From Pseudomonas sp. CCC3.1 (lineage in GTDB: Bacteria; Pseudomonadota; Gammaproteobacteria; Pseudomonadales; Pseudomonadaceae): 64,000 nt of DNA. The notes beneath the pieces are model-generated. The model made no database searches, was not told the origin of the DNA, and saw only the letters and a list, made by a program, of their open reading frames with translations. Position 1 is the stretch's first letter. Every line of letters begins with the position of its first letter. The stretch is from positions 3,100,001 to 3,164,000 of the forward strand of contig NZ_CP133778.1 of assembly GCF_034347405.1 (NCBI RefSeq). Reading direction: 5' to 3'. The translations under genes and the position numbers were made by a program. Below are positions 44,768-54,033 of the stretch, piece after piece.

Positions 44768-44815
44768 CCTGAACGCCCTCATTGTTGGTGCATGACGTAC
44801 CAACAATGCTCAGGT
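44767..44815 (+). other. Two-tier stem-loop after the binding-protein gene
   Basis: A 10-bp perfect stem CATTGTTGGT/ACCAACAATG (44780-44789 with 44799-44808) sits inside an outer stem ACCTGA/TCAGGT (44767-44772 with 44810-44815). There is no T-run. It probably protects or attenuates the message between binding protein and permeases. Confidence 0.5.
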
Positions 44816-44882
44816 CACTACAGATTTCTGTTGGCTCGGCAGGCAGCTGAATGCCTAAGAACGTGTTCGAAGGATGTCGTTA

Positions 44883-45524
44883 ATGGAAAGCAGTGACTGG
44901 ATCACGCTCCTGTATGCCGCATGGACAACTATTTGGGTGTGCGGCATTTCTATCGCGCTCGGCATTATGCTCGGGCTGGTGGTTGCACTGTTACGTGCTG
45001 CCAAAATCCCTGTCATCAGCCACGTTCTCTCGGTCTATGTCAGCTTGATAAGAGCGACGCCGATGGTCACGTTGGTCTTGTTCTTATTTGTGATTGCACC
45101 GTCAGCAGGCTGGGAAGTTGATGCTCGCGTGGTGGCTATCGCCGCCATGACGCTCAATACAACGGCGTTCAACGCCGAGATCTGGCGCGGCGCGCTGAAC
45201 AGTTTTTCCAAGGAGCAACTTGAAGCCGCCAAAGCCGCCGGCATGACCACGGGTTTAACCCTGCGGCGCATCATGCTCCCGCAAATGTTGACGACCAGCC
45301 TGCCAGGGCTGGTGAACGAAATGTCATTGCTGGTCAAAAGCAGTCCGGCCATCGCCATGATCGGCATTGTCGAATTAACCCGCGTGACCAATCGCATTGC
45401 AGCCGTGACCTATGACCCGCTGCCGCCGATTCTGGCAGCCGGACTGCTCTATATCCTGATCATCGGCGGGCTTGTCCGCTTCCAGCGAATCGCAGATTCG
45501 CGCGCCAAGCGCCTGGCCATGTAG
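44883..45524 (+). CDS. Amino-acid ABC transporter permease (HisMQ type), first
   Basis: A 213-residue inner-membrane permease of the polar amino-acid family. The EAA loop is seen as FSKEQLEAAKAAGMTTGLTLRRIMLPQ. AGGA lies about eight bases before the ATG at 44883; an ATG three codons earlier (44874) overlaps that AGGA and is less likely. The second permease starts eight bases after its stop. Confidence 0.9.
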   Translation: MESSDWITLLYAAWTTIWVCGISIALGIMLGLVVALLRAAKIPVISHVLSVYVSLIRATPMVTLVLFLFVIAPSAGWEVDARVVAIAAMTLNTTAFNAEIWRGALNSFSKEQLEAAKAAGMTTGLTLRRIMLPQMLTTSLPGLVNEMSLLVKSSPAIAMIGIVELTRVTNRIAAVTYDPLPPILAAGLLYILIIGGLVRFQRIADSRAKRLAM

Positions 45525-45532
45525 GAGAGCCC

Positions 45533-46201
45533 ATGAACGGACTAACCATGCTGTGGGACAACCTGGACGTGTTTGCGCTGGGGTTACAAAACACGCTGAT
45601 CCTTTTTTGCGTGTCATCGGTGTGCGCTTTTCTGTTGGCGTGCGTTATCGCCTTCCTGTTAGAGGGGCGCGACAACAACGTCACCGGAAAACTGATTCGC
45701 GGGGCGATGGACCTGATGCGAATGCTGCCTTTCCTGATCTTTTTGTACCTGCTGTATTACGGCTTGCCCAACGTTGGCATCCGCCTGGATGTGTGGTCTG
45801 CAGGGTTCCTGGCGCTGATCACCTATCACGCGGCCTACTTTGCCGAAATATTGCGCGCTGCCAGAACGTCACTTCCGGCTGGCCAGGCAGAAGCGGCCTA
45901 TGCCCACGGGTTTGTGAACTCGAAGATGTACTGGCGGATTCTGCTGCCACAAATGGTGATGCGCTCAGGGCCGCTGTTTGGCAACCAATTGGTCTGCCTT
46001 TTAAAAGACACCGCCTTCTTGTCCATCATCACCTTGATGGACCTGACCGCTGCGGCCTCGGCCGTACAAGCCAAATACTTTGTGCCGCTGCCACCGTTTG
46101 TTTTCGTCATCGCCTTGTATTGGTCAATCACACTTCTGGTCGAGGCATTGCTGCGTCGTCTTGGCCGACGCGCGCAGAAAAGAGGACTGGTTCATGAATA
46201 A
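45533..46201 (+). CDS. Amino-acid ABC transporter permease (HisMQ type), second
   Basis: A 222-residue permease paired with the previous gene. The EAA loop reads LPAGQAEAAYAHGFVNSKMYWRILLPQ. TAGGAG lies before the ATG. The stop overlaps the ATPase start by eight bases. Two different permeases with one ATPase is the histidine-transporter pattern. Confidence 0.91.
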   Translation: MNGLTMLWDNLDVFALGLQNTLILFCVSSVCAFLLACVIAFLLEGRDNNVTGKLIRGAMDLMRMLPFLIFLYLLYYGLPNVGIRLDVWSAGFLALITYHAAYFAEILRAARTSLPAGQAEAAYAHGFVNSKMYWRILLPQMVMRSGPLFGNQLVCLLKDTAFLSIITLMDLTAAASAVQAKYFVPLPPFVFVIALYWSITLLVEALLRRLGRRAQKRGLVHE

Positions 46202-46970
46202 GTCGGCCCCGGTCGTTGAAATACGCGATCTGCACAAAAACTTCGGCGGCATTGAGGTGCTTCGCGGCATCAACCTGCAGGTCGAACGCGGACAAACCGT
46301 GAGTATTCTGGGCTCTTCGGGCTCAGGAAAATCCACCATGCTGCGCTGCATCAACTGGCTGGAAGTGCCCGACGCCGGGGAGATTTATATTGGCGGCGAG
46401 CGCATGGGCGTCAAAGGCTGCGGGGTTAAACCCATGTCAAACCGCGAGCTGGCGGCGATGCGTGCTCGCACGGCCATGGTGTTTCAGAGCTTCAATCTGT
46501 GGCCGCACCTTACGGTGCTGCAAAACATTACCGAAGCGCCGATCCATGTCATGGGGGTCAACCGCAAAGAGGCCACCGGGCAGGCCACCGCCTTGCTGGA
46601 AAAAGTCGGCCTGTCGCACAAGCACGATGCCTACCCGTGGTCGTTGTCTGGCGGGCAACGCCAACGGGTGGCAATCGCCAGAGCCCTGGCGATGAACCCC
46701 GAAGTGATTTTGTTCGATGAGCCTACTTCCGCCCTCGACCCGGAACTGGTCGGTGAAGTGCTGGCGGTTATCCGCTCGCTGGCCGAAGACGGTTTCACCA
46801 TGGTCATCGTGACCCATGAAATGGAGTTCGCACGCGCTGTTTCCGATGAAGTGGTGTTCATCGAGAAAGGCCAGATTATTGAGCAGGCCGCCCCGGAAAA
46901 ATTCTTCACTGACGCCGACAGTGAGCGGGTCCGCCAGTTTTTAGGGCGCTACAGAACAGCCAGTGCATGA
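46194..46970 (+). CDS. Amino-acid ABC transporter ATP-binding protein (HisP/GlnQ type)
   Basis: A 258-residue ATPase with Walker A GSSGSGKST, signature LSGGQRQRVAIARAL, Walker B VILFDEPTSALDPE and switch IVTHEMEFAR, all characteristic of the polar amino-acid family. The ATG at 46194 overlaps the end of the permease gene, and its own stop overlaps the start of the lyase gene (ATGA at 46967). Confidence 0.94.
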   Translation: MNKSAPVVEIRDLHKNFGGIEVLRGINLQVERGQTVSILGSSGSGKSTMLRCINWLEVPDAGEIYIGGERMGVKGCGVKPMSNRELAAMRARTAMVFQSFNLWPHLTVLQNITEAPIHVMGVNRKEATGQATALLEKVGLSHKHDAYPWSLSGGQRQRVAIARALAMNPEVILFDEPTSALDPELVGEVLAVIRSLAEDGFTMVIVTHEMEFARAVSDEVVFIEKGQIIEQAAPEKFFTDADSERVRQFLGRYRTASA

Positions 46971-48247
46971 ACAGCATTCATCTCTTATTTCCAATGAACA
47001 ACGATGGAGCCGGTATGTTATTCGCCAACCCTCGCGCCACACGCTGCACCTATCCCGCCAGCCTTCAGGATGTAATGAGCGTGCAGGCCGCCCATGAATC
47101 ACGCGACTGGTTGTCGCGCTGGGAACACCTGAGCCCGCACGCCACACCGCTGTGGCAACTGCCGGGGATTGCGGCAGAACTTGGCATTGGCCAGTTCTGG
47201 GTCAAGGACGAATCGACCCGTTCGCCTCTGGCCAGCTTCAAGGCCTTGGGCGCACCGATTGCACTGGTCAGGCTGATCTTGCGCCTTATGCCGCACGAGT
47301 CCTTTGACCCCAAGGGACTGATTCAAGGTCAATACCAAGAGCGTCTGCGCGACTTCACCGTGATCAGCGCCACCGACGGCAACCACGGCCGAGCGCTGGC
47401 CGCAGCTGCCCAAAGCGTCGGCTGCCAATGCGTCATCGTGTTGCACGCCAACGTGAGCACCGAGCGTGAAGCGGCGATTGCCGAGTACGGCGCGCGGATC
47501 ATCCGGATCAAGGGCAACTACGACGAGTCGGTACAGCACACTGCCGACATAGCCGAGCAGAACGGCTGGCCGGTGGTATCGGACACCTCCTATGAAGGTT
47601 ACGAAACCGTTCCGCGTGATGTGATGCAAGGCTACGGCACTATCTGCGCCGAGTTGATCGAGCAAACCACGGGCGACGCCAACGCCGCTAGCCCGTTCAC
47701 GCATGTCTTGCTGCAAGGTGGCGTGGGCGGCCTGGCAGCGGGTATCAGCAGTTACTTGTGGGAAATCTATCAAGAGCAACGCCCAATACTGATCATGGTC
47801 GAGCCACATCAGGCCGATTGTCTCTATCAAAGCGCAATTGAGGGCCATGCGAGCAAAGCCACCGGCTCCGTGGACTCGGTGATGGCAGGCCTGGCCTGTG
47901 GTGAAACATCGCCGCTGGCCTGGCGCTTTCTAGAGACGAGCATCGATTTTTTCATGACCATCAGCGACGAAGACGCCGTGACCGCCATGCAGCGCTTGGC
48001 ACGCGGCAGCGAGCGCGACATTGCGCTAGTTGCCGGCGAGTCAGGGGTAGCCGGTCTGGCGGCCCTGCAATGGTTGGCAAACCAGCCGCAAGCCGCCCAA
48101 ACGCTTGGCATCGACCACAACGCGCGCGTGCTGATCATCAACACCGAAGGCGCCACAGCGCCGACCGTGTACACGCAATTGGTGGGGGAATCTGCTGAAG
48201 TCGTGCTTGCCCGACAACACCAGTGGCAACTAAAACACAGCGTATAA
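46967..48247 (+). CDS. dpaL: Diaminopropionate ammonia-lyase
   Basis: A 426-residue fold-type II PLP enzyme of the YgeX/DpaL family, which converts 2,3-diaminopropionate to pyruvate and two ammonia. The PLP lysine lies in LASFKALG, and SATDGNHGRALA holds the aspartate that allows this family to accept the D-isomer. The glycine-rich phosphate loop is QGGVGGLAAG. The ATG at 46967 overlaps the ATPase stop; an ATG at 47015 would give 410 residues, closer to the E. coli enzyme. Gene order with an amino-acid importer and an M20 hydrolase supports a diaminopropionate pathway. Confidence 0.92.
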   Translation: MNSIHLLFPMNNDGAGMLFANPRATRCTYPASLQDVMSVQAAHESRDWLSRWEHLSPHATPLWQLPGIAAELGIGQFWVKDESTRSPLASFKALGAPIALVRLILRLMPHESFDPKGLIQGQYQERLRDFTVISATDGNHGRALAAAAQSVGCQCVIVLHANVSTEREAAIAEYGARIIRIKGNYDESVQHTADIAEQNGWPVVSDTSYEGYETVPRDVMQGYGTICAELIEQTTGDANAASPFTHVLLQGGVGGLAAGISSYLWEIYQEQRPILIMVEPHQADCLYQSAIEGHASKATGSVDSVMAGLACGETSPLAWRFLETSIDFFMTISDEDAVTAMQRLARGSERDIALVAGESGVAGLAALQWLANQPQAAQTLGIDHNARVLIINTEGATAPTVYTQLVGESAEVVLARQHQWQLKHSV

Positions 48248-48272
48248 GCAGAACCATAAAGGAGCACCTGCC

Positions 48273-49442
48273 GTGAACCACGAACACGATTTTCACGCTC
48301 AACTGGTCAGTTGGCGCCACCACCTCCATCAACACCCAGAGGTGGGTTTCGAAGAGGTCCAGACCTCTGACTATGTCGCGGATGCCCTCACAGCCATGGG
48401 CCTTGAGGTTCACCGGGGCATTGGCGGCACCGGCCTGGTGGCCAGCCTGAGCATTGGCGACAGCGCGGCAGTGGTCGGCCTGCGTGCCGATATGGACGCC
48501 CTGCACATTCACGAAAGCGCCCCCGGACGCGAGCATGCCTCGGTCACCCCCGGAAAAATGCATGCCTGCGGTCATGATGGACACATGGCCATGATCCTCG
48601 GCGCGGCTAAATTGCTGACCGAACGCCGCGACTTCAACGGCACCGTGCGCTTTATCTTTCAGCCCGCGGAAGAGCATGGCTGCGGTGCCAAGGCGATGAT
48701 TGCCGATGGCCTGTTTGAGCGTTTCCCGGTGGATGCGATCTACGGCGCGCACAACATGCCGGGGCTGCCCGCTGGCTCAATCGCCACCCGCTCGGGCGGG
48801 GTCATGGCCAGCGAAGACAACTTCGTTATTCGCATCAAGGGCCAGGGCACCCACGCCGCAAGGCCGCATATGGGCATCGACCCGATCGTCATTGGCTCCG
48901 AGATCGTACTGGCCCTGCAAACCGTGATTTCTCGCAACCTCGATCCGAGTGTCCCGGCGGTTATCTCCTGCACCGAATTCATTACCGATGGCATACGCAA
49001 CGCCATCCCGACGAATGTGGTGATCAAGGGCGATACCCGCAGCTACGCGCCTGAAGTCCAGGCCATGCTGGAAAAGCGCATGGGCGAAATAGCCCAAGGG
49101 ATTTGCCAGATGCATGGCGCCACCTGCGAGTTTGAGTACACCCACGAATTTGCCCCGACGGTTAACTGGGAGCAATGCACGCCCATCGCAGTTGCAGCGG
49201 CGATCCACGTAGTGGGTGCGGGAAAGGTCAACGCAGACATCCAGCCGATGATGATCTCGGAGGATTTCGGGGCCTTTCTTCAAGTCGTGCCAGGCAATTT
49301 TGTATTCATCGGCAACGGTGAAAAAACCGGTGAAGGCGGCACGCCTTTGCACAACGCCCACTACGATTTCAACGACAACGTGCTGACCACCGGTGCCCAT
49401 TACTTCGCAGAGGTTGCACGCATCGCGCTGGCAACCCAATAA
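48273..49442 (+). CDS. M20-family amidohydrolase (hippurate-hydrolase/YgeY-like)
   Basis: A 389-residue metal-dependent amidohydrolase of the M20D group. Metal ligands are visible in HACGHDGHMAM, FQPAEEHG and GAHNMPGLPAGS. Such enzymes cleave N-acyl or N-carbamoyl amino acids. The start is GTG at 48273 with AAAGGAG eight bases upstream. A diaminopropionate ammonia-lyase followed by an M20 enzyme recalls E. coli ygeX-ygeY, which suggests release of diaminopropionate from an N-acyl form. No signal peptide, so it acts after uptake. Confidence 0.88.
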   Translation: MNHEHDFHAQLVSWRHHLHQHPEVGFEEVQTSDYVADALTAMGLEVHRGIGGTGLVASLSIGDSAAVVGLRADMDALHIHESAPGREHASVTPGKMHACGHDGHMAMILGAAKLLTERRDFNGTVRFIFQPAEEHGCGAKAMIADGLFERFPVDAIYGAHNMPGLPAGSIATRSGGVMASEDNFVIRIKGQGTHAARPHMGIDPIVIGSEIVLALQTVISRNLDPSVPAVISCTEFITDGIRNAIPTNVVIKGDTRSYAPEVQAMLEKRMGEIAQGICQMHGATCEFEYTHEFAPTVNWEQCTPIAVAAAIHVVGAGKVNADIQPMMISEDFGAFLQVVPGNFVFIGNGEKTGEGGTPLHNAHYDFNDNVLTTGAHYFAEVARIALATQ

Positions 49443-49451
49443 CCCACGACG

Positions 49452-49517
49452 GTAAGAGCGAGCTTGCCTCGCGATCTTTTAAAAGATCAAACGATCGCGA
49501 GGCAAGCTCGCTCCTAC
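49452..49517. repeat. REPIN-like palindrome (REP pair), family A
   Basis: A 66-bp palindrome with 25-bp arms (49452-49476 and 49493-49517) that differ at one position. The arms share GAGCGAGCTTGCCTCGCGATC with the element at 5507-5576. It lies between the convergent M20 hydrolase and Ntn hydrolase genes. Confidence 0.9.
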
Positions 49518-49526
49518 AGATAAATA

Positions 49527-50582
49527 TCAGGCGCCTTCGAACTTGAAGGGCGGGCTCACTTGAAAGCGACTCGACACTTCACCCGAGAAAATGGTGCTTT
49601 GATCCGGCCCTAAATCAAGCTTTTTGACCTGACCGGTGGCTTGGGTGAAGTCCAGTTTTTTAAGGTCTACCCAGAAAGTATTGGGGGTGATGGCGGATTC
49701 GAAAAAGTACAGCCCTTGCTTGTGATCGATCACCGAGCGCCAGCGGGTCGACGAGATATTCGGCTCTCCGGGGGTGGTGATGCCGTAAGGCACCGACACG
49801 TTGCGGATCACGCTAAACACGCTGGCTAGCGACAGGCGTGCGTCCTGATTTTTGGGCACTGCGTTTACGTAAAACGAGGCGCGGGCAAATCGGTCGGCCG
49901 AGCGATTGGTACCGGGCAGCATGACGGTGCCGCCAATCGCCTGCCAGTAAGCATTCATGGCCAATTGAGCATCAAACGCCGGAGAGTTGGTGACCACCTG
50001 GTACGCCCGGCTGTGGTGAATCACTTGCTTGCCGTCGATGTATTCAATGACCGCGCTATCACCCGAGGCGTCAGACATTGCAAGGTGCAGCGTGGCCAAG
50101 CGGCTTTCACCCGGCACCTGCGCAGTCACCACATTGAAGGGCTCCGTTTTGAGCACTTCCACTGCTTCGGCCACGGTACTGAAGTTATCCAGTACGTACT
50201 GAGCCCAGGCGGCAATGCTCAAGCCCGGTTTGTCCTTGTTAAACGGCGGATACTCCGACTCGACCAGCCACAGCACGTTGGCCGCCAGCCCGGCTTCGTT
50301 AACCCCGTCTGTGGTCGAAATATCGTAGCCGCTGGCAATCACGCTGCCGTACTTGGAGGTCCATTTAATGGACGATGGCCCGACCTCGCCATTGCGCTGC
50401 ATGCCCTGCGGGAACACCCACAGGTTAGTGGCGACATCGGTCTTCCAGTCCATGGAACGGGCCGTGATCACCCTCTGATCGTCTCCCAGGTAAACCAAAC
50501 GGGTACAGGCCTGCGCCAGTGGCAGCGATAAAACGAAGCCTGACATAGCCAGAATCAGCGCTTTGATGACTGGTTTTTTCAT
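49527..50582 (-). CDS. Periplasmic choloylglycine-hydrolase/penicillin V acylase family Ntn hydrolase
   Basis: A 351-residue exported protein. A signal peptide (about 25 residues, ending LAQA) is followed at once by Cys, which becomes the N-terminal nucleophile. Counting from that Cys1, Arg17 and Asp20 fall in ITARSMDW, exactly as in penicillin V acylases. Further active-site residues are in VTNSPAF (Asn) and SADRFARASF (Arg). Gram-negative members hydrolyse penicillin V and in some cases N-acyl-homoserine lactones. The ATG at 50582 gives the proper signal; the frame opens earlier, at 50606. It follows the outer-membrane protein gene by 23 bases. Confidence 0.88.
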   Translation of the reverse strand: MKKPVIKALILAMSGFVLSLPLAQACTRLVYLGDDQRVITARSMDWKTDVATNLWVFPQGMQRNGEVGPSSIKWTSKYGSVIASGYDISTTDGVNEAGLAANVLWLVESEYPPFNKDKPGLSIAAWAQYVLDNFSTVAEAVEVLKTEPFNVVTAQVPGESRLATLHLAMSDASGDSAVIEYIDGKQVIHHSRAYQVVTNSPAFDAQLAMNAYWQAIGGTVMLPGTNRSADRFARASFYVNAVPKNQDARLSLASVFSVIRNVSVPYGITTPGEPNISSTRWRSVIDHKQGLYFFESAITPNTFWVDLKKLDFTQATGQVKKLDLGPDQSTIFSGEVSSRFQVSPPFKFEGA

Positions 50583-50605
50583 TCCTTTGATCCTTGCAAC
50601 ACTCA

Positions 50606-51439
50606 TTAGAAACGCATGGACAGGCCCAGCACAGGCCCACGCTGGGTCACATCGTATTTGAAGGTGTTGCCGGTGAAATCCCGGCTTCGATATTCTTGCG
50701 CCAACACGCGATAGCCCAGGCGCACTATTGTCGGGTGCTCGAACAGGTACAGGCGGTAACCGAGGTAGGCCTGAGCGTTATAGGTTTTCTTCGATGAGGT
50801 ATCAAAACCACCGGTGTCCGCGGCGCCAGAGAGCAGCCAGCGATCAGTCAGGTCAGCTTGCAGGCGCACGCCCACAAACGGGTCAGTCCATTCGGTTTTT
50901 TTCTTGGTGCTGAAACCTGCGGGATCGATGTCGACTTTGGTCGAGAGCTTGGTCCAGCGCAGGCCCGCAGTCGGTTCAACCCGCCAGCTTCGCGGCTCGC
51001 CAAAGACCGTATTGCCACCTAACGCCTGCTCATAAACCCGGTAATAAATGCCGCCTGCCAAGGTGGTCTGGGTGATGTCCAGGCCGATTTTCTGGCCATA
51101 GACCCTTTCAGACTGGCCGGTCTTGGCGTAAACGCCGTCAACATAGAAACCCAGCGTGCGGTTGGTGATTTCCAGGTTGCCCATGAAGACCTCGTTGAGG
51201 TTATTGAACACCTCGCGAAACCCCACATCGGCCTTGGTCTCAACCCCGCCCAGCGCGACCTGGCCACTCATGGAAGGCGCCCAGACAAATGGGCTCACCA
51301 GTACCAGCCACTCATCTTTGTCAGCACCTGAATTGCCAAAAGGCGCTTCAGCTTGTGCCGTTGAACACATACCCAACACAGGCCAAGCCATGCACATCAT
51401 CCTGAACATCTGCTTAGCCGTAACTAGCCTCAGTGCCAT
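50606..51439 (-). CDS. Predicted outer-membrane beta-barrel protein, unknown function
   Basis: A 277-residue protein with a signal peptide (about 30 residues ending AQA) and a sequence of alternating polar/hydrophobic strands ending in a C-terminal Phe (GLSMRF), the signal for outer-membrane insertion. Strand-like repeats such as WRVEPTAGLRWTKL and YNAQAYLGYRLYL support a small barrel. I do not recognise a specific family. The ATG at 51439 with GGAAG upstream is preferred to a TTG at 51469. It is the first gene of a pair with the Ntn hydrolase, so the barrel may admit that enzyme's substrate. Confidence 0.7.
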   Translation of the reverse strand: MALRLVTAKQMFRMMCMAWPVLGMCSTAQAEAPFGNSGADKDEWLVLVSPFVWAPSMSGQVALGGVETKADVGFREVFNNLNEVFMGNLEITNRTLGFYVDGVYAKTGQSERVYGQKIGLDITQTTLAGGIYYRVYEQALGGNTVFGEPRSWRVEPTAGLRWTKLSTKVDIDPAGFSTKKKTEWTDPFVGVRLQADLTDRWLLSGAADTGGFDTSSKKTYNAQAYLGYRLYLFEHPTIVRLGYRVLAQEYRSRDFTGNTFKYDVTQRGPVLGLSMRF

Positions 51440-51565
51440 CGCTTTCGTCTTCCTGACTGACTGGTTCAAATGTCTGACCTAAGGGTATAGCACAACACAT
51501 CTGAACCTGTTTTGAACCTCTCAACAGCCAGTGGGTTGAGCCTGCCAGACACGCATGGCACGCGG

Positions 51566-53983
51566 TCAGAAACCAACCGTGGCGGACAACAGGTACGTGC
51601 GTGGCGTTGAAAGCGTCAAGCCAGGCTCGCTGTCATCCGAGGCGCCCGCTGAACTCCAGTACCGTTTATCCATCACGTTTTCGACCGTAGCGCGCAAGGT
51701 AATGGCCTTGTCGTCAACCTTGAAGGCATAACGCGCGCCCACATCGAAACGCTCCCAGGGGTCGATTTCCTTACTGTTGGCCTGGTCCAGATACTGCGAA
51801 CTGGAGTAAATACCGCGCCCGGTCAGGGTCAGCCCCGCTACGCCTGGCACATCCCATTCGGTGCCCAGGTTGACGTTGTACTCCGGCGTCGCTGGTGCCC
51901 GATTGCCGTCATAGGTGCCGTTGGTGGTGTCAGTCAATTTGCTGTCGATGTACATGACACCACCGAGCACCCTGAAGCCTTTGAGCGGCTCGCCAAACAC
52001 ACTCAATTCCACACCACTGTTCTGGCGTTTGCCATTGGGGCCAAAGACTTGTGTCGTGCTGTTGGTTTCATAAGCCGGCTGCTTGATGCGAAACACACTG
52101 GCGGTGAAGGCCATCGGCCCCATGTCGTACTTGGCACCGGCTTCGATTTGACGGCTGATAAACGGCGGGAAGATTTCGTCATCGTTGACTGATGTTGACG
52201 GCGCGATCTTGCCCTGGCTCAGGCCTTCCATGTAGTTGGCATACAGCGACAACTTATCGGTCAACTTGTACAAAATGCCGCCCGAGGGCGAGACTTTTTC
52301 TTCGTCGTAAGCCGTTTTTCCTTTAATGCCGTTATTCCAGTCATCAACCTTGACCCGCTGCCAGCGCGCGCCCAGGGTCAGCAACAGGCGCTCGTCGAAA
52401 AAGCCCAGCGTGTCGGACAGCGCCACGCCGCTGAAACGGTTTTCGGTGTAGACCTTGGAATCCATGCGCGTTGGTGTGCCAGGTGTCGGTGTCACCACGG
52501 GGTCATAGATATTGCTGGGCGCTGTCGCGTAACGAGCGCCGCCGTTGGTGAAGTCCATGTAGTAGTAGCTGGTCGCCAGATTGAGCTCATGGCTCACGTC
52601 GCCGGTGTGCAACCAACTGCGCACACCGGCGCTTGCCGTGCGCACGTTTTCGTCACGGGTGAAGTCACGCGGCTGCACGATGAAATCGCCTGCGTCGTTG
52701 GTCACAGGCACCGCATGCCGGAGGAAGTCGTGGTTGCTTTTGCGTGCGCCGACACCGCCATAGAGCATGACCGAATCATTGACATCGAATTCGCCGTTGA
52801 GCGTGCCGAACGTGTCTTTCGTGCGTGCCCGGCTCCAGGGCTCGGCGTAGTTGTGGCGCACATCGTTGGCATTCGGCACCTTGGCCTTGGGGCCAATTTG
52901 CACGCGTTCCTGCGGGGCATCGGTGTTGCGTTCGGTGTGCCCTATGTCGGTTGAAAGGCGCAAGCGCTCGCCACGAAAATCCAGCCCCAGCACCGCCATT
53001 TCACGGTCGACGCTCTGGTGATCCCATTCAGTGTCACCTGACTGTTTGACCCCGTTGAAACGGATACCAAACTGGTTTTCGTCCCCAAAACGACGGCCGA
53101 CATCGACCGCTCCGCCCACCTGACTACCCGATGCGAAACTGCCCGTGAACTCAGTAATGGGTGAATCGGTGGCGCGCTTTGGCACGATATTGATCCCGCC
53201 CCCCACGCTGCCACGCGGCGAGATGCCATTAATGAGCTGACTTGGGCCTTTGAGAATATCGACCCGTTCGGCCATTTCCATGTCGATGGTGTAGGTCGGC
53301 AGCACGCCATACAGGCCGTTATAGGACACATCGCTGTTGAACAGGCTAAAGCCACGGATGGTGAACTGTTCATAGCGCCCACCGGCCGGGTTGGTGGCGC
53401 GCACCGATGGATCACTGGCAATCAGGTCACCCAAGGTTCGCGCCTGCAGGTTTTTGCTCGCCTCGCGGGTGTAGGTGGTCATGCTGAACGGCGTTTCCAT
53501 AAAGTCCCGCGAGCCGAGCAGACCTTGCGAGCCCTGACGTGCGACCTGACCACCGGCGTACACCTCAGCACCCGTGGAGCCGCCCGCACCCAAGATCGAG
53601 GTGCTGGGCAATTGCAGGCTGTCATCGCCCTGCGGGATTGCAATCAGGGTGTAGTCCTGAGCACCGGCCTTCAGCAGTTGCAAACCGGAACCTTGCAGCA
53701 GGCGGTCAAAGCCCTCTTCTACCGCGTACTCACCGGACAGCCCGCTGCTGGAGTGACCACTGACCAGCGCCGGATCGATAGACAGGTTGACCCCGGCCAG
53801 TCCGGCAAAGCGGGTCAATGCCGCGCCCAGGCTGTCGGCGGGTACTTGATAGCTGCGGCGCTGGCCAGTTTCGGCCCAGCTGGAGGAGATAAACAAAGGG
53901 CTGGCGCTGAGGGTCAATACCAGACCAAAACGCAATAAAGAGGGAACTGCAGGCATGGGACAAAGCTCTCGTATTTTATTCAC
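51566..53983 (-). CDS. TonB-dependent siderophore receptor with STN signalling domain
   Basis: An intact 805-residue outer-membrane receptor: signal peptide ending SSSWA, STN domain (YQVPADSLGAALTRFAGLAG), plug domain (ETPFSMTTYT, FTIRGFS, VDILKGPSQLINGISPRG) and barrel ending TVGF. The N-terminal STN domain shows that it signals to the FecR protein encoded upstream. The frame starts with GTG (53983), where GGAGG is only three bases away; an ATG at 53956 is the alternative. The siderophore is unknown; the layout is that of ferric-siderophore (FhuE/FoxA-like) receptors. Confidence 0.92.
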   Translation of the reverse strand: MNKIRELCPMPAVPSLLRFGLVLTLSASPLFISSSWAETGQRRSYQVPADSLGAALTRFAGLAGVNLSIDPALVSGHSSSGLSGEYAVEEGFDRLLQGSGLQLLKAGAQDYTLIAIPQGDDSLQLPSTSILGAGGSTGAEVYAGGQVARQGSQGLLGSRDFMETPFSMTTYTREASKNLQARTLGDLIASDPSVRATNPAGGRYEQFTIRGFSLFNSDVSYNGLYGVLPTYTIDMEMAERVDILKGPSQLINGISPRGSVGGGINIVPKRATDSPITEFTGSFASGSQVGGAVDVGRRFGDENQFGIRFNGVKQSGDTEWDHQSVDREMAVLGLDFRGERLRLSTDIGHTERNTDAPQERVQIGPKAKVPNANDVRHNYAEPWSRARTKDTFGTLNGEFDVNDSVMLYGGVGARKSNHDFLRHAVPVTNDAGDFIVQPRDFTRDENVRTASAGVRSWLHTGDVSHELNLATSYYYMDFTNGGARYATAPSNIYDPVVTPTPGTPTRMDSKVYTENRFSGVALSDTLGFFDERLLLTLGARWQRVKVDDWNNGIKGKTAYDEEKVSPSGGILYKLTDKLSLYANYMEGLSQGKIAPSTSVNDDEIFPPFISRQIEAGAKYDMGPMAFTASVFRIKQPAYETNSTTQVFGPNGKRQNSGVELSVFGEPLKGFRVLGGVMYIDSKLTDTTNGTYDGNRAPATPEYNVNLGTEWDVPGVAGLTLTGRGIYSSSQYLDQANSKEIDPWERFDVGARYAFKVDDKAITLRATVENVMDKRYWSSAGASDDSEPGLTLSTPRTYLLSATVGF

Positions 53984-54033
53984 TTACCTCCAATGACAAG
54001 CGAGATGAAAAAAAGGGACAGGCTCTTGCAGCT

